A stretch of DNA of 64,000 nt from Streptomyces sp. cf386. Lineage in GTDB: Bacteria > Actinomycetota > Actinomycetes > Streptomycetales > Streptomycetaceae. Below, piece by piece: positions 15,325 to 23,750 of the stretch (positions are counted from its first letter, which is position 1; every line of letters begins with the position of its first letter). The position numbers and the translations under genes are program-made. Location of the stretch: contig NZ_FNHV01000017.1 of the NCBI RefSeq assembly GCF_900103585.1, forward strand, positions 65,471 to 129,470. Direction: 5' to 3'. The notes below the pieces were generated by a model. The model saw only the letters and a list, made by a program, of their open reading frames with translations. It was not told the origin of the DNA and ran no database searches.

Positions 15325-18276
15325 CTACTCCGTGTCGCGCTCCTCCACCACCTGAAGCATCTGCTCGGCCTCCGCCCGCCGCTCCTGCGCCGTCTCGTCG
15401 TCCTCGCCGCAGCCGTCGTACGTCGTCAGCACCGCACGCGCGCGTGCCGCCGCCTGTGCCGGACGGCTCAGGTCGGCCTCCAGCCACCCCGCGGCGAGTT
15501 CGGCGCCCGTGCGGCTGTGCAGGGCGTCGTCGCCCAGGGCGGCGAACACCGCTACCGCCTGCGTCATTTGGGACAGGGCCGCCTCCAGCGCGGCCCGGAT
15601 CGACTCGTCCTCGGCGTCCTCGGCGGCGGACCGGGCGAGGAGGTCGCCGAACTGGCGGTGGGTGTGGCCGAGTTCGGCGGTGAGCCGCTGCCGCGCCTCC
15701 TCGTCGTCCACGCCGTCCAGTGCCGCCGCGCACTCCGCGACCGCGCTCGCCATCAACTCGGCCGCCGTGTCGCTCCCGCCCTCCGCCCCCTCCACGCGCA
15801 ACGCCAGCCACGCGCGTGCGCGCAGGGAGCGGACGAGACCGTGCACGTTGCCGAGCGAGCGCCACAGCGCGCCCGCGCGCGCGTAGGCCTGGTCCGCCTC
15901 GGCGAGCAGACCCGCGTGGCCGAGCGACTCGGCGGCGAGGTGGGCGAGCGTGGCGTGGTCGTGCTGTTCGGGCCAGTGCCGGGCGATCTCGGCGGCCTGC
16001 AACCGGCGTTCGGCCGCCTCGCGGTGCTCCCCGAGCTCGCTCAGACAGTCGCCGAGCCACCACTGCGTCTGGACGACCGCGCCGTCGCCGTGCGTCTCGG
16101 CGGTCAGGTCGGGCAGCGCCGACTCCAGCACCTCGGCGGCCTCGGCGAACCGCTCCTGCCGCAGCAGGAACCCGCCGAGCTGCTGTCGTGCCCAGGCGCC
16201 CAGGGTGCGGCTCTCGCCCGCCTCGTCGGCCCAGTGCGCCGCCTCCAGGGCGTGTTCGGCGGCCTCCTCGGACAACCCCCGGCCGCCGAGCACCTCGGCC
16301 AGCTGGAGGTGCAGCTGGGCCCGCCCCGGGGCCTCCAGATGCTGTCCGCCGTGTTCCAGGGCCGCCCGCAGCGCCCGCTCGGCCTCAGCCGTGTCGCCGA
16401 GATGGTGCGCGAGACCCGCCAGCCGCGCCTCGTACTCCACCGCGAACCACGGCAGCCCCGCCCCGACGAACGCCGCCGAGGCCCGCGCGAACAGCTCGGC
16501 GGCTCCCTCCACGTCCCCGGTGAGCGCCGCCAGCTCCGCGAGCATCGCCTGCGCCTCGGCGGCCCGCGAGGCGAGCCGTACGTCCCCGCCCTGCCCGTCG
16601 ACGAGCGCGAGCACTTCACGGGCGGCGGTCTCGGCGTCGGCGACCACGGCTTCCCCCGCACCGTCCTCGGCCGCCTCGTGCACCCGCCGCATCAGAATCC
16701 GCGCCCGGGCCATCAGCACGGCCGCGGTCTGACGTACGCCCGTGCCGTCCTCGGCGTACAGCGTGAGGACGCGGTCGTACAGGCCGGCGATCACCGTGAG
16801 GGCCTCGGCCACCTCGCCCGTGAGAGCGCGTACGTACGCTCCACGCGCGCGTGCCGCCAGGGCCTCCCCGGGGTCGCCCGCCTGCGCGTACAGCTCGGCG
16901 GCCTCGGCGAAGAGGCCGATGCCCTCGGGGCCCAGGTCCATCGCCCGGTGGTCGGCGATCTCCGCGCGGTCGAGGGCGTCCAGCTCGACGCCCTCCGCGG
17001 CCCGCGAGACGGCCGCCCAGGCCTCGATCGCGTTCGGCTGCAGGGTGTCCGACAGCCGTCGTGCCTCGGCGATCAGTGCGGGCAGGTCGGACTCCGCGTC
17101 CTGCGGCACATCGGCGACGGCCGTCACCGGTACGGACACCGCCGTGGGCCGGGCCGTCGTCCGCACCCCCAACGGCAGCCGCTCCACCAGGGGCCGCTGC
17201 TCCATACGCGCGCGTGCCCGCTCGCTGACGTGCGCCGTGCCGTTGCGTTCGTCGAAGCGCGCGGCCAGCGCGAGGGCCTCCTCACGCGCGTGGGCGGCGA
17301 GTTCGCGGGCGGTCCAGGTACGGCCCGCCGGACCGGGCACCTGCTGGTCTCCCAGCCCGAGCGCGGTCAGGCGGTTCATGAGCAGGGCCACCACCGCCAT
17401 GAACTCCAGCTTGCTGCGCGGATGGCCGTCGTCCGTGAAGTACGCCGGCCGCTGCGCGAGCAGTTCCAGGCCACGCGCCTCGTTGCCGGTCAGCGCACAG
17501 AACTCCACGTGGTCCGCGTACGCCCCGCGCATGCTCTCCATGGCCCGTACGAGCCGGAAGCCGCGCAGATGGTTGGCGCGGGCCTCGTCCACGCGGCCCA
17601 GGCGCAGCAGCGGCGCCAGGGAGGACGCGAGGACCGTGTGCGGCTCGTGGGCGCACATGAACTCGCCCTCCAGGACCGGCCGCCACAGCCGCAGTGCCTC
17701 GGCGTCCCGGTCCCGAGCGACCTGCCACCACCCCTGCCCGTGCAGCTCGCACGCGTGGCAGTCGGCCATGGCGTCCCGGTCGGCCGCCAGCCAGGCCGTG
17801 TAGGCACGCTCCGCGCGCGGGACGTCACCGACATGCGCGGCCACGCTGAACTCGGCGCTGCGCACGGCCCGTTCGGAGTGCCCGGCGAGCCGGTAGCGGT
17901 GCTCCATCTCGCCGAGCCACTTCTCGATCGAGGCGAGCGGGATGTGCGGCTGGTCGAGCATGCCGGACGACATCCACTTGAAGACCCAGTGCAGCGAGTG
18001 CGTCTCGTACGCGTCGAAGTCCTCGGGCCGCTCGTCCCACATGCGCAGCAGACGCGCGAAGGGGACGAACATCTTGCCCTTCTCGGAGCTGTAGTTGTAG
18101 ACCTTCAGCTGGTGTCCGAGCGCCTCGATCACGGCGAGCGGGATGGCCAGCTTCTCGGCCTCGGCGAGCAGCTGCTCCGCGCGCGCGTTGCGGGCGGGAC
18201 CCTCCGGCTCCTCGGAGTTCTCCGCCATCGCGTGGCGCAGCGAGTCGAAGTCCGCGATCCCGTCGATTCCGCTCAT
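15325..18276 (-). CDS. large TPR-repeat protein coupled to an Hsp90-family gene
   Basis: The 983-residue product is predicted to be almost entirely helical, Ala/Glu/Leu-rich TPR-like solenoid. The N-terminal 330 residues contain a distinctive WVFKWMSSGMLDQPHIPLAS region; the C-terminal 550 residues consist of repeated A/L/G-patterned helix pairs (for example EAAEHALEAAHWADEAGE). There is no signal peptide or membrane segment. The ATG at 18276 overlaps the stop of the upstream Hsp90-like gene (ATGA), so the two are translationally coupled and likely act together. It is reminiscent of the TPR cochaperones of eukaryotic Hsp90, but the arrangement alone does not prove this. Confidence 0.85.
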   Translation of the reverse strand: MSGIDGIADFDSLRHAMAENSEEPEGPARNARAEQLLAEAEKLAIPLAVIEALGHQLKVYNYSSEKGKMFVPFARLLRMWDERPEDFDAYETHSLHWVFKWMSSGMLDQPHIPLASIEKWLGEMEHRYRLAGHSERAVRSAEFSVAAHVGDVPRAERAYTAWLAADRDAMADCHACELHGQGWWQVARDRDAEALRLWRPVLEGEFMCAHEPHTVLASSLAPLLRLGRVDEARANHLRGFRLVRAMESMRGAYADHVEFCALTGNEARGLELLAQRPAYFTDDGHPRSKLEFMAVVALLMNRLTALGLGDQQVPGPAGRTWTARELAAHAREEALALAARFDERNGTAHVSERARARMEQRPLVERLPLGVRTTARPTAVSVPVTAVADVPQDAESDLPALIAEARRLSDTLQPNAIEAWAAVSRAAEGVELDALDRAEIADHRAMDLGPEGIGLFAEAAELYAQAGDPGEALAARARGAYVRALTGEVAEALTVIAGLYDRVLTLYAEDGTGVRQTAAVLMARARILMRRVHEAAEDGAGEAVVADAETAAREVLALVDGQGGDVRLASRAAEAQAMLAELAALTGDVEGAAELFARASAAFVGAGLPWFAVEYEARLAGLAHHLGDTAEAERALRAALEHGGQHLEAPGRAQLHLQLAEVLGGRGLSEEAAEHALEAAHWADEAGESRTLGAWARQQLGGFLLRQERFAEAAEVLESALPDLTAETHGDGAVVQTQWWLGDCLSELGEHREAAERRLQAAEIARHWPEQHDHATLAHLAAESLGHAGLLAEADQAYARAGALWRSLGNVHGLVRSLRARAWLALRVEGAEGGSDTAAELMASAVAECAAALDGVDDEEARQRLTAELGHTHRQFGDLLARSAAEDAEDESIRAALEAALSQMTQAVAVFAALGDDALHSRTGAELAAGWLEADLSRPAQAAARARAVLTTYDGCGEDDETAQERRAEAEQMLQVVEERDTE

Positions 18277-20111
18277 GAGCGCCCCTCCTCGCCGTTCGTG
18301 GCCCACTCCAGCAGGCCGATGAAGGCCCGGTTCAGCAGCGCCGAGTCCGCCGGCCTGAGCGGGCGCTGCGCCATCAGCAGCGCCTGCCCGTACAGGGACT
18401 CGGTGGCGGTGCCGATCAGCTCCGGATCGCCCAGCGAACTGATCCGCCGGACCAGTGGGTTGAGGTGGTTGAGCACAAGACGCGCGCGTGGCGTGCTGCC
18501 GCGCAACGAGCCGAGGATGCCCGCCCACAGGTCGTCGGCCTGCTCCGCGGCCTCCGCGCGCGCCTGCTCGTGCCGGGCCGCCCGGTCGTCGAGATGCAGC
18601 GCGGGCACGGACAGCGGATGGAAGGCGCGCAGGACGACGTCACAGCCCAGGGGGTCGAGCTTCGCCCGCGCGGCCGCCAGGAAGCCCGACAGGGCCAGTT
18701 CCTCGGCCGGGTCGACGGCGTCCAGATGGGCCGTCACCGTGTCCGCGTCCAGCTCGGCGACGACCGTTCCCGGCCGCACCGACGGCAGCGCCTCGACGAG
18801 CTCGCTGTCGTAGGTGTAGCCGCCGTTGATCACCCCGACGCCCTGCGCGGACGCGATCGGCGCGACCTGGCGGTACTCCTCGACGCTCCGCGTGAAGTGC
18901 ACCACCGGGTGCCGCTGCGCGAACTCCTCCAGGGACAGCCGGCCGTCGGTCGTCTCGAAGGGCAGCCACGGCAGCATCGTGCGCAGCATCTCCTTGTCGT
19001 GCCGCGCGAGGGACTTCACGCCCAGGTGGTGCACGGACAGGAAGGCCGCCAGTCGCTCCGGATCACCGCCGGCCAGCCCCGTCAGCCAGGACCGAATCCT
19101 TTCGCCGAGCGCCTCCCGTACGGCCGCCAGCGTCTCGTCCTCGTACAGCGACTCGCGCGAGGCCGTGGGCCGCAGGCTGTCCGTGTCGAGCACGCACCGC
19201 ACGAAGAACGCCCAGTCCGGCAGCAGCTGTTCGGCCCGCTCGGTCAGCAGCATGCCCTTGAGGTGGACGCGATGACCCGCCCGCTGGGCCGGGCTGACCG
19301 CCGAGGGAAGGACGTACGCCACGCCCCGGATCCCCGCGAGCGGCACGTTCAGTTCGATCGAGTCCAGCGGGGTGAAGCCGAACAGGTCGTGACAGTGCCG
19401 GGCCAGCGCCACCCTGCGGTTGGCGGGGGAGGGGTACGGCCGGTCCCAGGGCGCGGGCAGGTCGGTGACCGCCTCGTCGCCGACCCGGACGTCGTACGGC
19501 AGCAGCGAGCCGAAGTCCCGTGCCAGCGCCAGGACCCGGTCCTCGGCCAGCCACTCGGCGGCCCCGGCCCGCGCCACCAGGTGCACGGTGGTGCCCGGTT
19601 CGGTGCGGGCGTCGTCCGGCAGCGTCCGCACGGTGTACGAACCGTCGTCCGTCGCCGTCCACTCCACGGGCGGCGCATCCGGCGTACGGGCACTGCGGCT
19701 GACCACCCGGATCCGCTCGGCGACAACGAAACAGGCCAGCAGACCGATGCCGAACTGCCCCAGGAAGTCGGACCGGGCCTCCTGAAGCCCCTCGGCACGC
19801 TTGGAGCTGCGTCCGATCGTCGCCAGCAGGTTGTGCACGTCCGCCTCGGTGAGCCCGACCCCGGAGTCCTCGACCCGCAGGGCGCCTCCGTCGGCGTACA
19901 GCCGCACCTTGGCCGGCGCGCCCGGCTCCTCGGCGCGTCTGGCGGTGATGGCGTCGACGGCGTTCTGCAACAGCTCGCGCAGATAGACCTTCGGACTGGA
20001 GTAGAGGTGATGGGAGAGCAGGTCCACCAGACCGCGCAGGTCGACCTGGAACGTATGAGGTGGCTGGGACGGCTGAGGTGCCTGGGATGACTGTGAGGTC
20101 TGGGAGTCCAT
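18273..20111 (-). CDS. Hsp90-family ATPase chaperone, divergent HtpG-like
   Basis: The 612-residue protein has the GHKL ATPase boxes: RELLQNAVDA (N-box with catalytic Glu), RVEDSGVGL (Asp box), and FLGQFGIGLLACF (lid/G2). The middle domain retains an arginine in ASRESLYEDE where Hsp90 has its gamma-phosphate-contacting Arg. The extreme N-terminus is a Ser/Gln/Pro-rich stretch, and there is no long acidic linker. ATPase competence is likely from residues present. It is coupled by ATGA to the TPR gene downstream. I am unsure whether this genome also has a canonical htpG elsewhere. Confidence 0.88.
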   Translation of the reverse strand: MDSQTSQSSQAPQPSQPPHTFQVDLRGLVDLLSHHLYSSPKVYLRELLQNAVDAITARRAEEPGAPAKVRLYADGGALRVEDSGVGLTEADVHNLLATIGRSSKRAEGLQEARSDFLGQFGIGLLACFVVAERIRVVSRSARTPDAPPVEWTATDDGSYTVRTLPDDARTEPGTTVHLVARAGAAEWLAEDRVLALARDFGSLLPYDVRVGDEAVTDLPAPWDRPYPSPANRRVALARHCHDLFGFTPLDSIELNVPLAGIRGVAYVLPSAVSPAQRAGHRVHLKGMLLTERAEQLLPDWAFFVRCVLDTDSLRPTASRESLYEDETLAAVREALGERIRSWLTGLAGGDPERLAAFLSVHHLGVKSLARHDKEMLRTMLPWLPFETTDGRLSLEEFAQRHPVVHFTRSVEEYRQVAPIASAQGVGVINGGYTYDSELVEALPSVRPGTVVAELDADTVTAHLDAVDPAEELALSGFLAAARAKLDPLGCDVVLRAFHPLSVPALHLDDRAARHEQARAEAAEQADDLWAGILGSLRGSTPRARLVLNHLNPLVRRISSLGDPELIGTATESLYGQALLMAQRPLRPADSALLNRAFIGLLEWATNGEEGRS

Positions 20112-20302
20112 CGTCGCAGCGCCGTTGGGGGGGACTTGGCGACGGCGCGGGGTCGGGCGGTCCCGGTGAGGCGGTGACCGCGAAGGGATGGCCGGAGCGC
20201 GCCATCCTAGAGCCGGAACGAACCGTCTGACCAGGGGTTTCCGGGACGTTTACGTTGACGACCGCCGCGACCTCTACGGCATTGTCAGTGCCGTGGTGTG
20301 GA

Positions 20303-22519
20303 ATGGATCTCGTGCCCGCACTGGAAGAACCACTGAAGAAAGTGCTCGGCCCTCCCACCGCGAAGGTGATGGCCGAGCACCTCGGCCTGCACACAGTCGG
20401 CGACCTCCTGCACCACTACCCGCGCAGATACGAGGAGCGCGGCCAGCTCACCCACCTCGCCGACCTCCCGATGGACGAGCACGTCACGGTGGTCGCCATG
20501 GTCGCCGACGCCCGCCTGCACACCTTCGCCTCCGCCAAGGCACCCCGCGGCAAGGGCCAGCGCCTCGAAGTCACGATCACCGACGGCAGTGGCCGCCTCC
20601 AACTGGTCTTCTTCGGCCACGGCGTTCACAAGCCCCACAAGGAGCTGCTGCCGGGCACACGCGCGATGTTCGCGGGCAAGGTCTCCGTCTTCAACCGCCG
20701 CCTGCAACTGGCCCATCCGGCGTACGAGTTGCTGCGGGGTGCCGACGACCAGGCTGCGGAAACGGTGGAGACCTGGGCAGGCGCCCTGATCCCCCTCTAC
20801 CCCGCCACGGCCAAACTGGAGTCCTGGAAGATCGGCAAGGCGATCCAGACGGTCCTGCCCAGCGCCCAGGAAGCGATCGACCCCCTCCCGGATTCACTCC
20901 GCGAGGGCCGCGGCCTGGTCCCCCTCCCCGAGGCCCTCCTCAAGATCCACCGCCCGCACACCAAGGCGGACATCGAGGACGCCCGCTCCCGACTCAAGTG
21001 GGACGAGGCCTTCGTCCTCCAGGTGGCCCTCGCCCGCCGCCGCCACGCCGACGCCCAACTCCCGGCGGTCGCCCGCAAACCCAGCCCCGACGGCCTCCTC
21101 ACGGCCTTCGACGACCGCCTGCCCTTCACCCTCACCGAGGGCCAGCAGAAGGTCTCGAAGGAGATCTTCGACGACCTGGCGACCGAGCATCCGATGCATC
21201 GGCTGCTCCAGGGGGAGGTGGGCAGCGGAAAGACGATGGTGGCGCTGCGCGCCATGCTCGCCGTAGTCGACGCCGGCGGGCAGGCCGCGATGCTCGCGCC
21301 CACCGAAGTGCTGGCCCAGCAGCACCACCGCTCCATCGTCGAGATGATGGGCGAGCTGGCCGAGGGCGGGATGCTGGGTGGGGCCGACAAGGCCACCAAG
21401 GTCGTGCTGCTCACCGGCTCCATGGGGGCCGCCGGACGCCGCCAGGCGCTGCTCGATCTCGTCACCGGCGAGGCCGGGATCGTGATCGGCACGCACGCGT
21501 TGATCGAGGACAAGGTGCAGTTCCACGACCTCGGCCTGGTCGTGGTCGACGAACAGCACCGCTTCGGCGTCGAACAGCGCGACGCCCTGCGCGGCAAGGG
21601 CAAGCAGCCACCCCATCTGCTCGTCATGACGGCCACGCCCATCCCGCGCACGGTCGCCATGACCGTCTTCGGTGACCTGGAGACGTCGGTCCTGGACCAG
21701 CTCCCGGCCGGGCGCTCCCCGATCGCCAGCCATGTGGTCCCGGCGGCCGACAAGCCCCACTTCCTGGCCCGCGCCTGGGAGCGGGTGCGCGAGGAGGTCG
21801 GCAACGGCCATCAGGCGTACGTCGTCTGCCCGCGCATCGGGGACGAGGAAGACGACCCGAAGAAGGCGGGCAAGAAGAAGTCCCCCGAGGACGAGGCCGA
21901 GAAGCGTCCGCCGCTCGCCGTCCTCGACGTGGCGGACCAGCTGGCCAAGGGGCCGCTCCAGGGCCTCAAGGTCGAGGTCCTGCACGGCCGTATGCACCCC
22001 GATGACAAGGACGCCGTCATGCGCCGCTTCGCCGCCGGCGAGACGGACGTGCTGGTCGCCACGACGGTCATCGAGGTCGGCGTGAACGTCCCGAACGCCA
22101 CCGCCATGGTGATCATGGACGCCGACCGCTTCGGTGTCTCCCAGCTCCACCAGTTGCGCGGCCGCGTCGGCCGAGGCTCGGCGGCGGGCCTCTGCCTCCT
22201 CGTCACCGAGATGCCGGAGGCCAGCGCGGCCCGCCAGCGCCTCAACGCCGTCGCCGCCACCCTCGACGGCTTCGAACTCTCCCGCATCGACCTCGAACAA
22301 CGCCGCGAGGGCGACGTCCTCGGCCAGGCCCAGTCCGGCGCCCGCACCAGCCTGCGGATGCTGGCGGTCATCGAGGACGAGGAGATCATCGCGGAGGCGA
22401 GGGAGGAGGCGGTGGCACTAGTGGCGGCCGATCCGGAATTGGAGCGCCTGCCAGGCCTACGAACGGCTCTGGACGCCCTTTTGGACGACGAAAGGGAGCA
22501 GTACCTGGAAAAGGGGTGA
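20303..22519 (+). CDS. recG: ATP-dependent DNA helicase RecG
   Basis: RecG remodels stalled forks and branched DNA. The 738-residue product has an N-terminal helical/wedge OB region (about 1-230), Walker A LLQGEVGSGKTMVAL near residue 306, the DExH motif VVVDEQHRFGVEQRD near 415, TATPIPRT and the C-terminal helicase motif QLRGRVGRG. An internal charged insert rich in Lys (KKAGKKKSPEDEAEKR) lies at about 518-535. The ATG at 20303 begins MDLVPALEEPLKKVLG, the usual family start; the 16 in-frame residues before it look non-coding. It is divergent from the Hsp90-like gene. Confidence 0.95.
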   Translation: MDLVPALEEPLKKVLGPPTAKVMAEHLGLHTVGDLLHHYPRRYEERGQLTHLADLPMDEHVTVVAMVADARLHTFASAKAPRGKGQRLEVTITDGSGRLQLVFFGHGVHKPHKELLPGTRAMFAGKVSVFNRRLQLAHPAYELLRGADDQAAETVETWAGALIPLYPATAKLESWKIGKAIQTVLPSAQEAIDPLPDSLREGRGLVPLPEALLKIHRPHTKADIEDARSRLKWDEAFVLQVALARRRHADAQLPAVARKPSPDGLLTAFDDRLPFTLTEGQQKVSKEIFDDLATEHPMHRLLQGEVGSGKTMVALRAMLAVVDAGGQAAMLAPTEVLAQQHHRSIVEMMGELAEGGMLGGADKATKVVLLTGSMGAAGRRQALLDLVTGEAGIVIGTHALIEDKVQFHDLGLVVVDEQHRFGVEQRDALRGKGKQPPHLLVMTATPIPRTVAMTVFGDLETSVLDQLPAGRSPIASHVVPAADKPHFLARAWERVREEVGNGHQAYVVCPRIGDEEDDPKKAGKKKSPEDEAEKRPPLAVLDVADQLAKGPLQGLKVEVLHGRMHPDDKDAVMRRFAAGETDVLVATTVIEVGVNVPNATAMVIMDADRFGVSQLHQLRGRVGRGSAAGLCLLVTEMPEASAARQRLNAVAATLDGFELSRIDLEQRREGDVLGQAQSGARTSLRMLAVIEDEEIIAEAREEAVALVAADPELERLPGLRTALDALLDDEREQYLEKG

Positions 22520-22530
22520 GGGATGCCAAC

Positions 22531-22560
22531 CCAGGGGCGCGGGGAACTGCGCGACCAGCC
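22531..22560. repeat. interspersed hairpin repeat, copy B (recG-rsmD gap)
   Basis: This is the exact 30-bp reverse complement of 6201-6230, beginning CCAGGGGCGCGGGGAACTGC. It lies between the recG stop and rsmD start and contains partly self-complementary GC-rich arms. Confidence 0.85.
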
Positions 22561-22599
22561 ACACTGATACCTAAAGACGCCCACAAACAAGGACCGCAG

Positions 22600-23187
22600 A
22601 TGACCCGCGTGATCGCTGGCGCAGCCGGCGGACGCCGCCTGGCCGTCCCGCCAGGGACCGGCACCCGCCCCACCTCCGACCGCGCACGCGAAGGTCTCTT
22701 CTCCACCTGGCAGTCCCTTCTCGGCGGCCCCCTCGAAGGCGAACGCGTCCTCGACCTCTACGCCGGCTCGGGCGCCGTAGGCCTGGAGGCCCTCTCCCGC
22801 GGCGCAGGCCACACCCTCCTCGTCGAGGCCGACGCCAGAGCCGCCCGCATCGTCCGCGAGAACGTCAAGTCTCTCGGCCTGCCCGGCGCGGAAGTGAGGG
22901 CGGGCAAAGCCGAACAGATCATCCAGACCCCGGCACCGACAGAGCCGTACGACATCGTCTTCCTCGACCCCCCTTACGCCGTCACGGACGACGATCTTCG
23001 CGAGATTCTGCTCACACTCCGTTCAGGGGGCTGGCTCGCGCCGGAGGCGCTCGTCACCGTGGAGCGCAGCACCAGAGGTGGCGAGTTCGGGTGGCCGGAC
23101 GGTTTCGAAGGGATCCGGGCCCGTCGCTACGGCGAGGGAACGTTTTGGTACGGTCGCGCCGCCTCTACGTGCGAAGACGCACGATGA
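22600..23187 (+). CDS. rsmD: 16S rRNA m2G966 methyltransferase
   Basis: This is a 195-residue SAM-dependent rRNA methyltransferase. It has the SAM-binding motif VLDLYAGSGAVGLEALSRGA near residues 50-69 and catalytic DPPYA (motif IV) near 124. The ATG at 22600 gives the family start MTRVIAGAAGGRRL and is preceded by CAAGGAC. coaD follows closely, the usual rsmD-coaD arrangement. Confidence 0.93.
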   Translation: MTRVIAGAAGGRRLAVPPGTGTRPTSDRAREGLFSTWQSLLGGPLEGERVLDLYAGSGAVGLEALSRGAGHTLLVEADARAARIVRENVKSLGLPGAEVRAGKAEQIIQTPAPTEPYDIVFLDPPYAVTDDDLREILLTLRSGGWLAPEALVTVERSTRGGEFGWPDGFEGIRARRYGEGTFWYGRAASTCEDAR

Positions 23188-23213
23188 CCGGACCGGAGAG
23201 CGAGGGATCACAA

Positions 23214-23693
23214 GTGCGCCGCGCCGTCTGTCCCGGGTCGTTCGACCCGATCACCAACGGACACCTCGACATCATTTCTCGTGCCTCCAGGCTGTACGAC
23301 GAGGTCTACGTCGCAGTCATGATCAACAAGGCCAAGAAGGGCCTGTTCGAGGTCGACGAGCGGATCGACCTGATCCGCGAGGTCACCGCCGAGTACGGGA
23401 ACGTCCGGGTCGAGGCCTTCCACGGCCTCCTCGTCGACTTCTGCAAGCAGCGCGACATCCCGGCCATCGTCAAGGGCCTGCGCGCGGTCAGCGACTTCGA
23501 CTACGAGCTGCAGATGGCCCAGATGAACAACGGCCTGTCGGGAGTGGAGACGCTCTTCGTGCCGACCAACCCCACCTACAGCTTCCTGTCCTCCTCTCTG
23601 GTCAAGGAAGTGGCGACCTGGGGCGGCGACGTCTCCCACCTCGTGCCGCCGGTCGTGCTCGAGGCCCTGAACAAGCGTCTGCGCAAGGACTGA
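23214..23693 (+). CDS. coaD: phosphopantetheine adenylyltransferase
   Basis: This is the penultimate enzyme of coenzyme A synthesis, 159 residues. It has PGSFDPITNGHLDII with the HxGH-like nucleotidyltransferase motif (TNGH), GLRAVSDFDYELQMAQMN, and NPTYSFLSSSLVKE at the C-terminal nucleotide site. I chose GTG 23214 because it yields the invariant start MRRAVCPGSFDP and has GAGGGATC just upstream. An earlier ATG at 23184 overlaps the rsmD stop (ATGA) and would add 10 residues; it cannot be excluded. Confidence 0.93.
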   Translation: MRRAVCPGSFDPITNGHLDIISRASRLYDEVYVAVMINKAKKGLFEVDERIDLIREVTAEYGNVRVEAFHGLLVDFCKQRDIPAIVKGLRAVSDFDYELQMAQMNNGLSGVETLFVPTNPTYSFLSSSLVKEVATWGGDVSHLVPPVVLEALNKRLRKD

Positions 23694-23750
23694 TGGGGCT
23701 ACAGTCGTCCCGTCCGTCTCCAACACAGCTGTAGAGAGTGGCGAGCACAG

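Noticed and set aside
15517..18813. Very long open frame antisense to the TPR gene
   Set aside because: It is the usual GC-rich shadow of the real gene: Gln/Arg/Gly-rich without domains, and the opposite frame has conserved features and coupling.
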